Shown here one piece after another: positions 8,392-14,881 of a stretch of DNA of 34,678 nt. Every line of letters begins with the position of its first letter. The first letter of the stretch is position 1. The stretch spans positions 1 to 34,678 of the forward strand of contig NZ_JSBW02000028.1 of the NCBI RefSeq assembly GCF_000772705.2. The letters are read 5' to 3'. The position numbers and the translations under genes were made by a program. Source of the DNA: Xanthomonas vasicola. GTDB taxonomy: Bacteria > Pseudomonadota > Gammaproteobacteria > Xanthomonadales > Xanthomonadaceae. Under the pieces are notes generated by a model. It saw nothing but the letters and a program-made list of their open reading frames with translations. It made no database searches and had not been told where the DNA came from.

Positions 8392-8712
8392 TTACTCGGC
8401 GTCGCCGGACATGGCCGACAGCGGAGCAAGACCCATCGAGGCGAGGAACATCGAGATGCCCTTGATGGTGATGTCTTGGATGGTCATGTTGTGGGTGTAG
8501 CGGAACTCGGACAGCCGGCGCAGGTCATCGTCGGTCAGGTGACGGATCGTGATGGTGCGGGTAGCGCCGACCTTGGGCGCGCTCTTGGCCGTGCCGGCCT
8601 GGCGCGCGGCGGCCTGGGGCTTGGATTCGGCTGGTGCTGCGCGCACCGGCTTATCTGGTTGGCTCTTGGTCTTGTCCAGGGCGGCGAGCTTGCCGCTGAG
8701 TCCGGTGTTCAT
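8392..8712 (-). CDS. Small ParG-like / RHH protein downstream of parA
   Basis: Protein of 106 residues. Residues 1-50 are rich in Ala, Lys, Pro and Gln and look disordered. The C-terminal half has a strand (RTITIRHL) and two helices (DDDLRRLSEFRYTHN and TIQDITIKGISMFLASMG), the plan of a ribbon-helix-helix domain. A disordered N-terminus plus C-terminal RHH directly after a short ParA is the architecture of ParG partner proteins in type Ib partition. ATG 8712 overlaps the parA stop by 4 bases, with AAGGA seven bases upstream. Centromere binding and autoregulation of parA would be expected, but this is inferred from fold pattern and position. Confidence 0.6.
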   Translation of the reverse strand: MNTGLSGKLAALDKTKSQPDKPVRAAPAESKPQAAARQAGTAKSAPKVGATRTITIRHLTDDDLRRLSEFRYTHNMTIQDITIKGISMFLASMGLAPLSAMSGDAE

Positions 8713-9347
8713 ACATGGGTTCCTTTGGTTGCGCCGAGTAGCGTATGCACTTCGCGCCATAGAGCGCGAATCTCAAAAGCGGCCTTGCCGGCCGGCTCAA
8801 ATTCGCCCACGGCCTGGCCGTAGGCGAGGGCGCGCCGGTAGGCCGTTCGATCATGAACGACCGTTTCCAACACTGGGATGCCGGTGCTTGCCAGCTCCCG
8901 TTCCACTTCCCGTGTCTCACTGGCGCGGATCGGGGCGCTAGACAGGATGAACGCCCCCGGCTTGCCGCTGGCCTGCAATAGTCGGATCGAGGCCGGCGCG
9001 GCGGCAAGATCCAACAGACTCGGGCGCACAGGCATCAAGGCGAGATCCGCATGCTCAAGCGCGGCCGCGATGCCGGCTGACGCATGGGGGGGGGTGTCCA
9101 CGATCAACAGGTCATAGCCTTCCTCGGCTGCGGCCTGGACCGCTGCGCCGACGTTGGCAGAAGTGATGGCCACCACTTCGAGCGTGGAGTGCTTGCGAGT
9201 TTCGGCCCACCCTTTGGCCGAGCCTTGCGGATCGGTGTCGGCCAGCGCAACGCGCAGACCGGCTTGCTGCGCGGCCACCGCGAGGTGAACGGCGATAGTT
9301 GTCTTGCCGGAGCCGCCCTTCTGGACGGCGATGGCGATGGTTTTCAT
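8709..9347 (-). CDS. parA: ParA-type partition ATPase (short, type Ib)
   Basis: Protein of 212 residues of the ParA/MinD ATPase family, which moves plasmid copies apart over the nucleoid. The deviant Walker A motif KGGSGKTT is at residues 10-17, and the Walker B-like LLIVDTPPH follows. There is no N-terminal helix-turn-helix, so it is the short ParA form of type Ib systems, whose own partner does the repression. ATG 9347 has AGGAG about nine bases upstream. The gene heads the leader part of the transfer region, which is common in trb-type elements, so it could serve transfer as well as stability. Confidence 0.9.
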   Translation of the reverse strand: MKTIAIAVQKGGSGKTTIAVHLAVAAQQAGLRVALADTDPQGSAKGWAETRKHSTLEVVAITSANVGAAVQAAAEEGYDLLIVDTPPHASAGIAAALEHADLALMPVRPSLLDLAAAPASIRLLQASGKPGAFILSSAPIRASETREVERELASTGIPVLETVVHDRTAYRRALAYGQAVGEFEPAGKAAFEIRALWREVHTLLGATKGTHV

Positions 9348-9385
9348 GCACTGCGCTCCTGGTGGAAGTCGCTTGCTTGAGGGCA

Positions 9386-9475
9386 AGTGTGCAATACCCT
9401 AGCAACATGCATGCACGCATGCAAGCTGATTTAGATGCACGCATGCATGGTTGCAAGGTTGCATGCATGCTTAAC
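9386..9475 (-). promoter_or_regulatory. parA promoter with GCATGC repeats and operator half-site
   Basis: On the minus strand a -35 box TTGCAT (9419-9424) is separated by 17 bases from a -10-like TAGGGT (9396-9401). The -35 lies inside a cluster of five GCATGC motifs (about 9405-9472). Over the expected start lies GTGTGCAAT (9387-9395), one half of the 23-bp palindrome seen at eight other places. The -10 is weak, which would suit a regulated promoter. Confidence 0.6.
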
Positions 9476-9677
9476 TGCTGCCACGCCCGCGGGGCTTGGC
9501 CTGGCCGGCCTTTGGCGAGGCGGGCGAGGTGGTCACCGACTCAAAAGCTGCCAGCCGGCCCCGTAGGTTCGCCGCCTCATCGCGGGCCTGGCCGGCAGCG
9601 TTGCGCTGCGCTGGGGGCAGTGCAAAAAAAGCGACCGGTTGCCCGGACGCCTCTGCGATTGCAGACTCTGTAGCCAT
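9471..9677 (-). CDS. Hypothetical small protein, 68 residues
   Basis: Not recognised. The sequence has an acidic and helical N-terminal half (residues 1-45, with SGQPVAFFALPPAQRNA) and a basic, Ser/Pro/Gly-rich tail ending KPRGRGSS. No strong ribosome binding site is seen. Its ATG (9677-9675) overlaps the ATG of the divergent plus-strand gene at 9676 within one CATG, so one of the two starts may be wrong. It lies directly upstream of the parA promoter cluster. Confidence 0.4.
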   Translation of the reverse strand: MATESAIAEASGQPVAFFALPPAQRNAAGQARDEAANLRGRLAAFESVTTSPASPKAGQAKPRGRGSS

Positions 9678-9942
9678 GCCACAACCAGCCCATCGTTTTC
9701 AGCTCCTGTGGGCGCGTCGTTTGAAGCGGCGGAATTGGCGGGTGAGTTGGGAAGTCCCTGTCCAGGTGCAAAAGGATCGAAGAGGGTTCATCGACCTGGT
9801 GGTGACCAACGACCGATGGACCGTGGCCGTCGAGCTGGACAATGTGGCACCACGCGAAAAGTCGATCCGCAAGCTAGCGTTGTTTCAATGCGACCGTGCC
9901 TACGTGGTCTGCCGGAGCGGGATCATTCTGCGGGTCCAGTGA
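9676..9942 (+). CDS. Small PD-(D/E)XK-like protein, 88 residues
   Basis: The segment GFIDLVV-TNDRWTVAVELDN followed by PREKSIRKLALF and AYVVCRSG has the strand-turn-strand layout of a PD-(D/E)XK nuclease core, with D and E at the expected spacing but D in place of the usual catalytic lysine (ELD rather than EXK). A lysine/arginine pair follows in the helix and could compensate as in some migrated active sites. The N-terminal 25 residues are basic. One of few plus-strand genes here. The ribosome binding site is weak. The fold is my reading of the pattern; function unknown. Confidence 0.5.
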   Translation: MPQPAHRFQLLWARRLKRRNWRVSWEVPVQVQKDRRGFIDLVVTNDRWTVAVELDNVAPREKSIRKLALFQCDRAYVVCRSGIILRVQ

Positions 9943-10492
9943 ACCGCTGCCGCTTTGTGTGCGCGTAGCGCACGGTGACCGCTCTTCAACGCAGGCGACC
10001 CGAAGCCGACAGCCCTTCTAGGGTCATGGCCTGCCTCGAAGTCCGGTTAATTACTCCCTGCCGACCCGCTTTTGCTGTTTGCGGGAGGGGACCGCCGTCG
10101 CTGCGCCTTCATGTTGGTTGGTTTTCCAAGTGGGCTCATGCGCAGCGGCGGTGGGAGGGGCGCAGCCCCTCTATTCAGCATCTAACGCTGTCGTCGCCGC
10201 GAAGCGGCGGCGACGCCGATCTCGCTGTTGAGCGCTCTATTGCCTGTGTTTTCAACCAAAGGTTGACTGGTTGGCCTCCCAATTAAATGGGACAAATAAC
10301 GCTACTTCTCCACAGGCTTACCCCCAGCTGCGGTGGATAACTCGCTTTGGCGTGAGGTGTTGAGGTGGAGACGTCGGTGACCGAGGGCGCCGGAGGGTCC
10401 AGAAATGTCCTCGGCTCGACCGGGTTTTCGCTGTGCAAACCTGTTTTCAGGCCGTTTCAGACCATTGCGCAGGGGCTGGCCTGCCGGGCCGG
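9943..10492. other. Non-coding region with DnaA-like boxes, candidate replication origin
   Basis: No supported gene in 550 bases. It contains stem-loops GAGGGGC-GCA-GCCCCTC (10155-10171) and an 11-bp GC-rich hairpin (10190-10214), and a short TCAACC-AAA-GGTTGA hairpin just before 10270. An AT-richer stretch (10278-10305) is followed by two DnaA-like boxes in opposite orientation: TTCTCCACA (10306-10314, plus) and TTATCCACC (10332-10340, minus). Together with the putative initiator gene whose 3' end is at 10493, this suggests oriV. I found no clear iterons. Confidence 0.45.
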
Positions 10493-11314
10493 CTATTTGA
10501 ACAGGGCGAGGATGTCGGCGATGTGCCGGGTGGCGCTCTGTGCGCCGCTAGGCGGGTCGCCAGTTGCGCGGAACGCCGCAGGGCGGTCGCCGCCTGTGCG
10601 CGGCCTGGCGGCCTGCTCTTGGCGCGACTGGCGACGTGTTTGGGCGTCAGTGAAGGATGCAGTGCCGGCACCACGCACCTGGTCGGCGTGCTTGCGGTCG
10701 CGCTTAAGTAGCCAGCTGGTGCCCACCATGTCACACAGCCGCTGGAAGTTGATCCGGCGCACGCCGGCCTCGCTGCACCACAGGTCGCCGCCGTTGGCGT
10801 CTTTCTTGTGCCGGCGCACTTGTTTGGTGGGGAATGCCCACCCAAGGCTCACCATCATGTCGAGCGAGCGCCTGGCGCGCCGCAGCTCGGCGTCGGTCTG
10901 TCCGCCATAGGCGAGCTGGGCGAGGTCGTGCAGGGTGTAGCGCTGCCAGCGCCCGCCGCCCTGGCGTGGCTTGCCCACAAATCCGGTGCGCACGTCGGCC
11001 AAGTAGAGCAGGGCCACGGACATGGCCAGCAGCGAATCGGCCCCATCCTTGCGCAGTGCGCGCACCCGCGTCAGCGCCTTGTCCAGGGCATAGCCGGCCA
11101 CGATGACGTTGCGGCTAATCCGCATCCACAGGGAGCCTTGCCGCTGCTCCAGGCCGCGCACAAGCCCGTCGCGGGTCGCGTCCAAGACACCCGGCCGGCG
11201 CTTCTTGCCGGCGAGCGGCTTGGGCTGACGCCAATGCACACGCTTGTGCGGCCGGCCGCTGGTGGCGGTCGGTTCGGGGCCTGGCGTGTGGGAGCCTGGA
11301 TCTACTGCTGACAT
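10493..11314 (-). CDS. Putative plasmid replication initiator
   Basis: Protein of 273 residues, basic at both ends. The core (about residues 75-190) contains YTLHDLAQLAYGG followed by a helical stretch and LDMMVSLGWAF, compatible with a winged-helix DNA-binding domain, then a Lys/Arg-rich segment around VRRHKKDANGG. No other replication gene is recognisable in the plasmid, and DnaA-like boxes lie just beyond its 3' end. ATG 11314 has only a weak ribosome binding site but sits inside the end of a 22-residue leader frame with a strong one. A TTG start at 11344 is possible. I do not recognise the Rep family with certainty. Confidence 0.5.
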   Translation of the reverse strand: MSAVDPGSHTPGPEPTATSGRPHKRVHWRQPKPLAGKKRRPGVLDATRDGLVRGLEQRQGSLWMRISRNVIVAGYALDKALTRVRALRKDGADSLLAMSVALLYLADVRTGFVGKPRQGGGRWQRYTLHDLAQLAYGGQTDAELRRARRSLDMMVSLGWAFPTKQVRRHKKDANGGDLWCSEAGVRRINFQRLCDMVGTSWLLKRDRKHADQVRGAGTASFTDAQTRRQSRQEQAARPRTGGDRPAAFRATGDPPSGAQSATRHIADILALFK

Positions 11315-11370
11315 GTCCCGCGCCGATGAACGGCAGCGGGGCAAGGTGGTCGGCGTTTAGGCCTTTGCAT
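11302..11370 (-). CDS. 22-residue leader peptide overlapping rep
   Basis: ATG 11370 is preceded by a strong purine-rich ribosome binding site (GAGGGAAAAGG ending directly before it or slightly upstream). The frame MQRPKRRPPC... ends at 11302, ten bases beyond the rep ATG at 11314, so the two frames overlap by 13 bases. This arrangement resembles leader peptides whose translation opens the rep start in several plasmid families. The peptide sequence itself shows nothing known. Confidence 0.45.
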   Translation of the reverse strand: MQRPKRRPPCPAAVHRRGTCQQ

Positions 11371-11463
11371 CCTTTTCCCTCTTGCACGGCTTCGCCGGCG
11401 GGATTAGGATGGGGGTATCGATTAGTGCCCCATTGACTGGTGATTCCCGCCAGCCCAGTGATG

Positions 11464-11493
11464 AAAAAACCGCCTCGCCAAAGGCGGTTTTTT
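11464..11493. terminator. Bidirectional rho-independent terminator
   Basis: A perfect hairpin, AAAAAACCGCCT (11464-11475) and AGGCGGTTTTTT (11482-11493) around a 6-base loop, gives a GC stem with a T-run on either strand. On the minus strand it lies between the palindrome at 11590 and the rep leader, so it could limit read-through into rep. Confidence 0.85.
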
Positions 11494-11589
11494 CGTTTTC
11501 GGGGGTCTACTGCGCCAGCAGCTGGCCCACCCGCGTTGTCATATCGCTGCCAAGTATCTGCGCGCGGCCCTTAAACCGCAAGCAATCCC

Positions 11590-11612
11590 CGTGTGCACAA
11601 CCATTGCACACC
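11590..11612. promoter_or_regulatory. 23-bp operator palindrome, copy A
   Basis: CGTGTGCACA-ACC-ATTGCACACC matches the common palindrome with two changes in the left arm. It follows the 3' end of the 114-residue gene. In the minus direction it is followed by only an 11-codon frame (ATG at about 11542) and the terminator at 11464-11493, so the transcript could be a short leader or regulatory RNA ahead of rep. No clear -10/-35 pair was found. Confidence 0.6.
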
Positions 11613-11692
11613 ATGCCCTGGCGTGCATTTTGCCAGCATGCGATCCCTTTGCCGGCGTGGCTGCAACGGTATGTGAGCGCGCCAGCGTCGCG

Positions 11693-12037
11693 CTACGCGC
11701 CGTCGAACTCCGGCGGCGTGCGCACGGGCAGCGCGAAGTCGGCCGCCAGCTGGGCGGCCGCTTCCAGGGTCAGCACGTAGTGACTGCCGGCGATGACCAG
11801 CGCGGCCAGGTCGGCTGACACCGCAGCCGGCGAACAGATGAAGACATCGAGCGCGGCCAGGCCACATGCGGTGCTATAGGCCGGGCCTGCCACGTCGCCA
11901 ACGTGTGGCGCGAGGTGGACGCCGAATTGCGGCTGTCCGTGTTGGACCTGGTGGCGCACGTGCAGCAGTAGCCCGGCATGGACGCTGGGATAGCTGCCGG
12001 TGCGCGCGGTCGCTGCACTGGATCTAGGCTTGGTCAT
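11693..12037 (-). CDS. Hypothetical protein, 114 residues
   Basis: Not recognised. An Ala-rich, mostly neutral protein with a His-rich middle (HVRHQVQHGQPQFGVHLAPH) and a hydrophobic stretch ALDVFICSPAAVSADLAALV that could be a buried core helix. No signal peptide or obvious membrane anchor. ATG 12037 is preceded by GAGGGAACCGAAC, a good ribosome binding site, and by operator copy B about 25 bases farther upstream, so it is an independently regulated unit. Likely a small soluble plasmid protein. Confidence 0.6.
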   Translation of the reverse strand: MTKPRSSAATARTGSYPSVHAGLLLHVRHQVQHGQPQFGVHLAPHVGDVAGPAYSTACGLAALDVFICSPAAVSADLAALVIAGSHYVLTLEAAAQLAADFALPVRTPPEFDGA

Positions 12038-12061
12038 GTTCGGTTCCCTCGATTTGGTAAA

Positions 12062-12116
12062 GGTGTGCATAAACATTGCACACCATTGACGTTAAAAAAA
12101 GCTGCCGCCGCAGCTT
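12062..12116 (-). promoter_or_regulatory. Operator copy B and overlapping promoter/terminator
   Basis: The palindrome GGTGTGCAT-AAAC-ATTGCACACC covers 12062-12084. Upstream on the minus strand, TTGAAG, a 17-base spacer and TTTAAC (12091-12096) form a possible promoter whose spacer is the terminator hairpin of the preceding unit (AAGCTGC-CGCC-GCAGCTT, 12099-12116). The same bases would therefore end one transcript and start the next. Confidence 0.5.
12094..12116 (-). terminator. Rho-independent terminator after the small membrane gene cluster
   Basis: On the minus strand a 7-bp stem, AAGCTGC and GCAGCTT with loop GGCG (12116-12099), is followed by a run of T (12098-12092). It begins at the stop codon of the 30-residue gene, closing the unit 13102-12116. 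Confidence 0.8.
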
Positions 12117-12208
12117 CAATGGAGTAGATACAAGATCCAGCAGAGCCATGCGGTAGCGATGCAGGCCGACAACCGGTTGACAAAATGCAGTGCTTTCTGC
12201 TCGTCCAT
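12116..12208 (-). CDS. 30-residue single-span membrane peptide
   Basis: MDEQKALHF followed by one hydrophobic segment, ACIATAWLCWILYLLH, predicted to span the inner membrane with the N-terminus in the cytoplasm. GGAGAGGG stands upstream of ATG 12208. An earlier in-frame ATG at 12229, overlapping the previous stop as TAATG, would add seven residues. It is the last gene before a strong terminator, which supports a real gene. Function unknown. Confidence 0.55.
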   Translation of the reverse strand: MDEQKALHFVNRLSACIATAWLCWILYLLH

Positions 12209-12228
12209 CTTGACGCCCTCTCCTGTCA

Positions 12229-12456
12229 TTAGCGAGACCTGTACGCGATCCAGAAAAGCCCGCCCAGCCCGCAAACCACGCCGACCAGGTAGATCAACCA
12301 CGCGTTGTCGTTGATTGGACTGCTAAATGCGGCATTGGATGCGGTCGGCTCAAAGGTCGCAAGGCCGTGGATGCCAAAGCCGACAAGTGCGCAGCTCAGG
12401 ACCAGGAGTACAAAATAGTGCCGGATGGCGTACAGAAGCGAGTGGCGCAATTTCAT
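12229..12456 (-). CDS. Small two-span membrane protein, 75 residues
   Basis: Hydrophobic segments at about residues 15-32 (FVLLVLSCALVGFGIHGLA) and 53-70 (WLIYLVGVVCGLGGLFWIAY) are joined by a polar loop; the C-terminus YRSR is basic, so both ends are probably cytoplasmic. GGAGCC lies eight bases before ATG 12456. Lies between the 197-residue gene and the 30-residue peptide in one unit. No family recognised. Small membrane proteins in such positions are sometimes exclusion or toxin functions, but nothing here shows that. Confidence 0.65.
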   Translation of the reverse strand: MKLRHSLLYAIRHYFVLLVLSCALVGFGIHGLATFEPTASNAAFSSPINDNAWLIYLVGVVCGLGGLFWIAYRSR

Positions 12457-12508
12457 CGTGATGGCTCCAAGGGTGAATAACAGCGGCGGCGTGCCGCACT
12501 AGGATAAA

Positions 12509-13102
12509 TTAAGCGTAGCTTGACCAGTATTGCGGGCGGCCGTCCCAGGGGTGGGCATAGCTGCTGCTGGACAGCTTGACGCCATTGCGCGGATTCACGC
12601 GCTTGCGGATCGGTTCGGCCTTCGTGTATTGGCCTGGAACCGGGGTGGTGGTGCCGGACATGTGGCCGGTGTCCTGTCGCTCCTGGACCAGCTCGCGCAG
12701 GGTCACGGTGCGATTCTGCACGGCGACGACTTCGTAAAAATCCACGTTTGTCTGCTCGTAGCCGTAGCTGGACACCAGCACGGTGCCCACTTCCAGCGTG
12801 TGCGGCCGCTTGGCTTCTGCGCGGCGTTCGGCGTGGGCGTCGGCCAGCTGCTGCCGGCGGGTGGTGAACGTGGCAATGTCGCGCTCGGCCTCGGCTTGCG
12901 ACCGGAACCACTGCCGATCGATCTTCAAGCTCTTGCCGTGGAACTTGGTCACGACGATGCGGCCGGCTTCCTCGGCGAGGTAGTAGCGCGAGCCGTCGGC
13001 CAAGTCGTGCGGCTGCTGGGCATAGCGCGGGGTGGTGAGGTTATCGCGCCATTCGGCACGCTCGGCAGCGGTAAGGGAAGCGGGGTGGGGCAGCTTGCGC
13101 AT
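12509..13102 (-). CDS. Conserved plasmid/phage hypothetical protein, 197 residues
   Basis: The C-terminal half contains SSYGYEQTNVDFYEVVAV, TVTLREL, GHMSGTTTPVPGQ, RKRVN and SSYAHPWDGRP, a set of motifs I recall from a widespread family of uncharacterised plasmid and phage proteins. The N-terminal half (residues 30-100) is charged, with YYLAEEAGRIVVTKFHGKSL and a helix rich in Glu, Arg and Ala. No enzyme motif is visible. ATG 13102 has AGGA nine bases upstream, and the long palindrome, copy C, lies about 70 bases upstream. First gene of the unit ending at the 12094 terminator. Confidence 0.7.
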   Translation of the reverse strand: MRKLPHPASLTAAERAEWRDNLTTPRYAQQPHDLADGSRYYLAEEAGRIVVTKFHGKSLKIDRQWFRSQAEAERDIATFTTRRQQLADAHAERRAEAKRPHTLEVGTVLVSSYGYEQTNVDFYEVVAVQNRTVTLRELVQERQDTGHMSGTTTPVPGQYTKAEPIRKRVNPRNGVKLSSSSYAHPWDGRPQYWSSYA

Positions 13103-13172
13103 GGTGGTGTCCTGGTCAGTGCTGGAGAGTGGTGGCCAACAGCGCAGCCGCTGCGCTGCCGTGGTTGGATCG

Positions 13173-13213
13173 TTGCCTAGTGGTGTGCAATACCATTGCA
13201 CACCACTAGGCAA
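13173..13213. promoter_or_regulatory. Operator palindrome copy C within a 41-bp perfect inverted repeat
   Basis: TTGCCTAGTGGTGTGCAAT (13173-13191), three bases ACC, and its exact inverse (13195-13213) give arms of 19 bp. The inner 23 bases (13182-13204) are the common palindrome. It lies between the DUF6573 stop at 13223 and the next gene at 13102. It could be both operator and a transcript-end hairpin, but no T-run follows on the minus strand. Confidence 0.8.
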
Positions 13214-13222
13214 AAAAGGGGG

Positions 13223-13621
13223 TCAGTCTTCGGTGGGCTGCATGATGGTGATGACCGGCTCGGCATCGTCGCCGGGGCCGATGTGCATGTGCAGGGTCAC
13301 AATGCGGGCCTGGTGGCCTCGGCCCTCACGGGGCACCCGGTGCAGGGCGAACGGCACGCGGTTGGCGTCACCGCCACGGGCGGCGAAGTGGCGCGCCATG
13401 AACAGCACATCCCACAGCCGGCCTTGCTCGTCCTGCGGCACGTGCTTGCGCTTGGTGTCTTCATGGCTCCATGCCACGCAGTCGGCCCAGACGGCCCGCG
13501 TGACGGCAACCGGCACCTTAAAGCCAGCCTCGCGGGCGAGGGCAGACACGTCCACCAGGTCGCCATCTTCCAGGAGGTCGGCGCGAGTGTGGGTATGGAT
13601 GATGTCGGACGCTGTGAACAT
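13223..13621 (-). CDS. DUF6573 family protein
   Basis: Protein of 132 residues with the family blocks DLVDVSALAREAGFKVPVAV, TRAVWADCVAW, QGRLWDVLFMAR and IVTLHMHIGPGD. These proteins occur on many plasmids and integrative elements and have no known function. The sequence is soluble and mildly acidic. ATG 13621 has GGAGA nine bases upstream. The promoter with operator copy D lies directly upstream, so the gene is a separately controlled unit. Family named from memory of its conserved blocks; function unknown. Confidence 0.75.
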   Translation of the reverse strand: MFTASDIIHTHTRADLLEDGDLVDVSALAREAGFKVPVAVTRAVWADCVAWSHEDTKRKHVPQDEQGRLWDVLFMARHFAARGGDANRVPFALHRVPREGRGHQARIVTLHMHIGPGDDAEPVITIMQPTED

Positions 13622-13644
13622 GGCGATGTCTCCGGTAGTTGTAT

Positions 13645-13745
13645 GGTGTGCAATGTCTTGGCACACCTTCATAATACCGCTTTGCATGCTTGCATGCAAG
13701 CATGCAAGCTGTCATGCATGCAAATCTACGTTCTGCCACTGGAAC
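13645..13745 (-). promoter_or_regulatory. Promoter module D: -35/-10, operator and GCATGC cluster
   Basis: Minus strand: -35 TTGCAT (13694-13699), 17 bases, -10 TATTAT (13671-13676), then the operator GGTGTG-...-GCACACC (13645-13667) over the transcript start. Four GCATGC motifs (about 13683-13722) surround the -35. Farther upstream is TGTTCCA...GGCAGAAC (about 13732-13748). The whole arrangement is shared with the module at 20197-20300. Confidence 0.75.
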
Positions 13746-13748
13746 ATC

Positions 13749-13980
13749 ACCCCCCGCATAAATGCAGGGGGTTGGTGCATGAGGTCGCTCGTTATGGGTA
13801 GTCCCCGGCCACGCTTTGCCCAGACCACAGCCCGAAGCTCGATCACACGACAACGCTGGCATGCCTGACCTGGCCAGCACACACCACCATGCAAACCCGC
13901 TTTTGCGGGTACTCGTCGTTGGCAGCGCAGCCATGTGCGCGCATGCAACACTGCGGCCAATCACTGGCTAGGCGATATAC
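13749..13980. other. Non-coding stretch with two hairpins
   Basis: No supported gene. It holds CCCCCGCA-TAAA-TGCAGGGGG-like stem (about 13751-13771) and ACCCGC-TTTT-GCGGGT (about 13896-13911). Neither has a convincing T-run, so their role is open. Isolated GCATGC also occurs near 13940. Confidence 0.4.
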
Positions 13981-14136
13981 ATGCAAGAGCAAGATGCTCC
14001 CGATGACGAATGCCCAATGTGCGTCGGGGAGGGGGGCTGGCCCGGCCTCACTGAGTGGGTGACGTGTAAGCCCTGCAAGGGCACCGGCAAAAGCATGTTG
14101 CCGCCGCCCGGTGCTTGGGTGGATCTTGACGAATGA
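13981..14136 (+). CDS. 51-residue DnaJ-type zinc-finger protein
   Basis: Two CxxCxGxG-like knuckles, CPMCVGEG (starting at residue 11) and CKPCKGTG (starting at residue 29), make one compact zinc site like half of a DnaJ cysteine-rich domain. The ends are acidic (QEQDAPDDE and WVDLDE). It is on the plus strand and is followed within six bases by a terminator, which supports it as a gene. The ribosome binding site is poor. Similar tiny Zn proteins are often found in phages and plasmids without known function. Confidence 0.6.
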   Translation: MQEQDAPDDECPMCVGEGGWPGLTEWVTCKPCKGTGKSMLPPPGAWVDLDE

Positions 14137-14141
14137 GGCAC

Positions 14142-14174
14142 AAAAAAAGCCACCGGGATCTTCGGCGGCTTTTT
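14142..14174. terminator. Bidirectional terminator between convergent genes
   Basis: AAAAAAGCC-A-CCG, loop GGATCTT, CGG-C-GGCTTTTT. The stem has one mismatch and carries a T-run on both strands. It separates the plus-strand 51-residue gene from the minus-strand gene ending at 14205. Confidence 0.8.
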
Positions 14175-14204
14175 ACCGTGTATGGCGCGGTGACGCCGGG
14201 CGAT

Positions 14205-14474
14205 CTAATCCGGCAAGTTCCAATCTTCGCCTTTGTCACGCGGCTCGCGCTTGCGCACGATCAGCGTTATTTCGCCATTGATGGCCACCGGCACGGTGCG
14301 TAGCTTGAGGGTGAAGCCGCCGCTGCGATGGGGAAAGGCAACACCGCACCGGAACCACTCGGTGCCGGTTTCGCCGTCACCTTTGGTGTAGCTATGCGGT
14401 GAAACGACATCGAAGCGATCGTGCGTGGAGGTCTGTACGGGGGCAGCTGCTGCGGTGGAGTCAGATTTAGGCAT
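14205..14474 (-). CDS. Hypothetical small mobile-element protein, 89 residues
   Basis: The N-terminal 25 residues are Ala/Ser/Thr-rich and likely disordered. The core EWFRCGVAFPHRSGGFTLKL followed by TVPVAINGEITLIVRK has the pattern (G.AF...G..L.L...P..G...L) of a common group of short plasmid and ICE proteins of unknown function. ATG 14474 has GAGGA about twelve bases upstream. Operator copy E lies about 65 bases upstream. Soluble; no enzyme motif. Confidence 0.6.
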   Translation of the reverse strand: MPKSDSTAAAAPVQTSTHDRFDVVSPHSYTKGDGETGTEWFRCGVAFPHRSGGFTLKLRTVPVAINGEITLIVRKREPRDKGEDWNLPD

Positions 14475-14537
14475 CGTCGTCGCGTCCTCGGCGTGTGGTT
14501 TGGTGCGCGTGCAATCGCACGCGCATGGGAAGGTTAC

Positions 14538-14560
14538 ACCGTGCAATACCATTGCACACC
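14538..14560. promoter_or_regulatory. Operator palindrome copy E
   Basis: ACCGTGCAAT-ACC-ATTGCACACC, the common 23-bp palindrome with two mismatches at the outer left. It lies upstream of the minus-strand gene at 14474. No good -10/-35 pair could be placed with confidence. Confidence 0.6.
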
Positions 14561-14881
14561 AACGCCGCCGATGCAGTATTGTGGACTGCGACGCAGGCCG
14601 CATCGGTGGCCGCTTGCTGGCGGCCACAAAGCCACATGGCCGTCCACGCATGCTCCACGGCCAGCGCGCAGCGCTGCCCGTCGCCGTGGGGGATGGGTGT
14701 ATCCATCCCCAGGCGTCGGGGGAGCGGTGGGGCATGGGTGGGGCGGGCCTGCCGGTTGCAGCTCGTCCCCGACTTGTCCACGGGGGCGGCCAACGGCCGA
14801 CGCTGACCTGGTGGTGCCGTCCACCTGGTCAGCGCCACGGTGGGCAAGTGGGGGGCGAGCTGCCGGCCCTCAGTCTGGGCA

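Noticed and set aside
11382..11780. Plus-strand frame of 132 codons over the terminator and operator A
   Set aside because: It crosses a strong bidirectional terminator, an operator and the 3' end of a minus-strand gene, and has no recognisable features.
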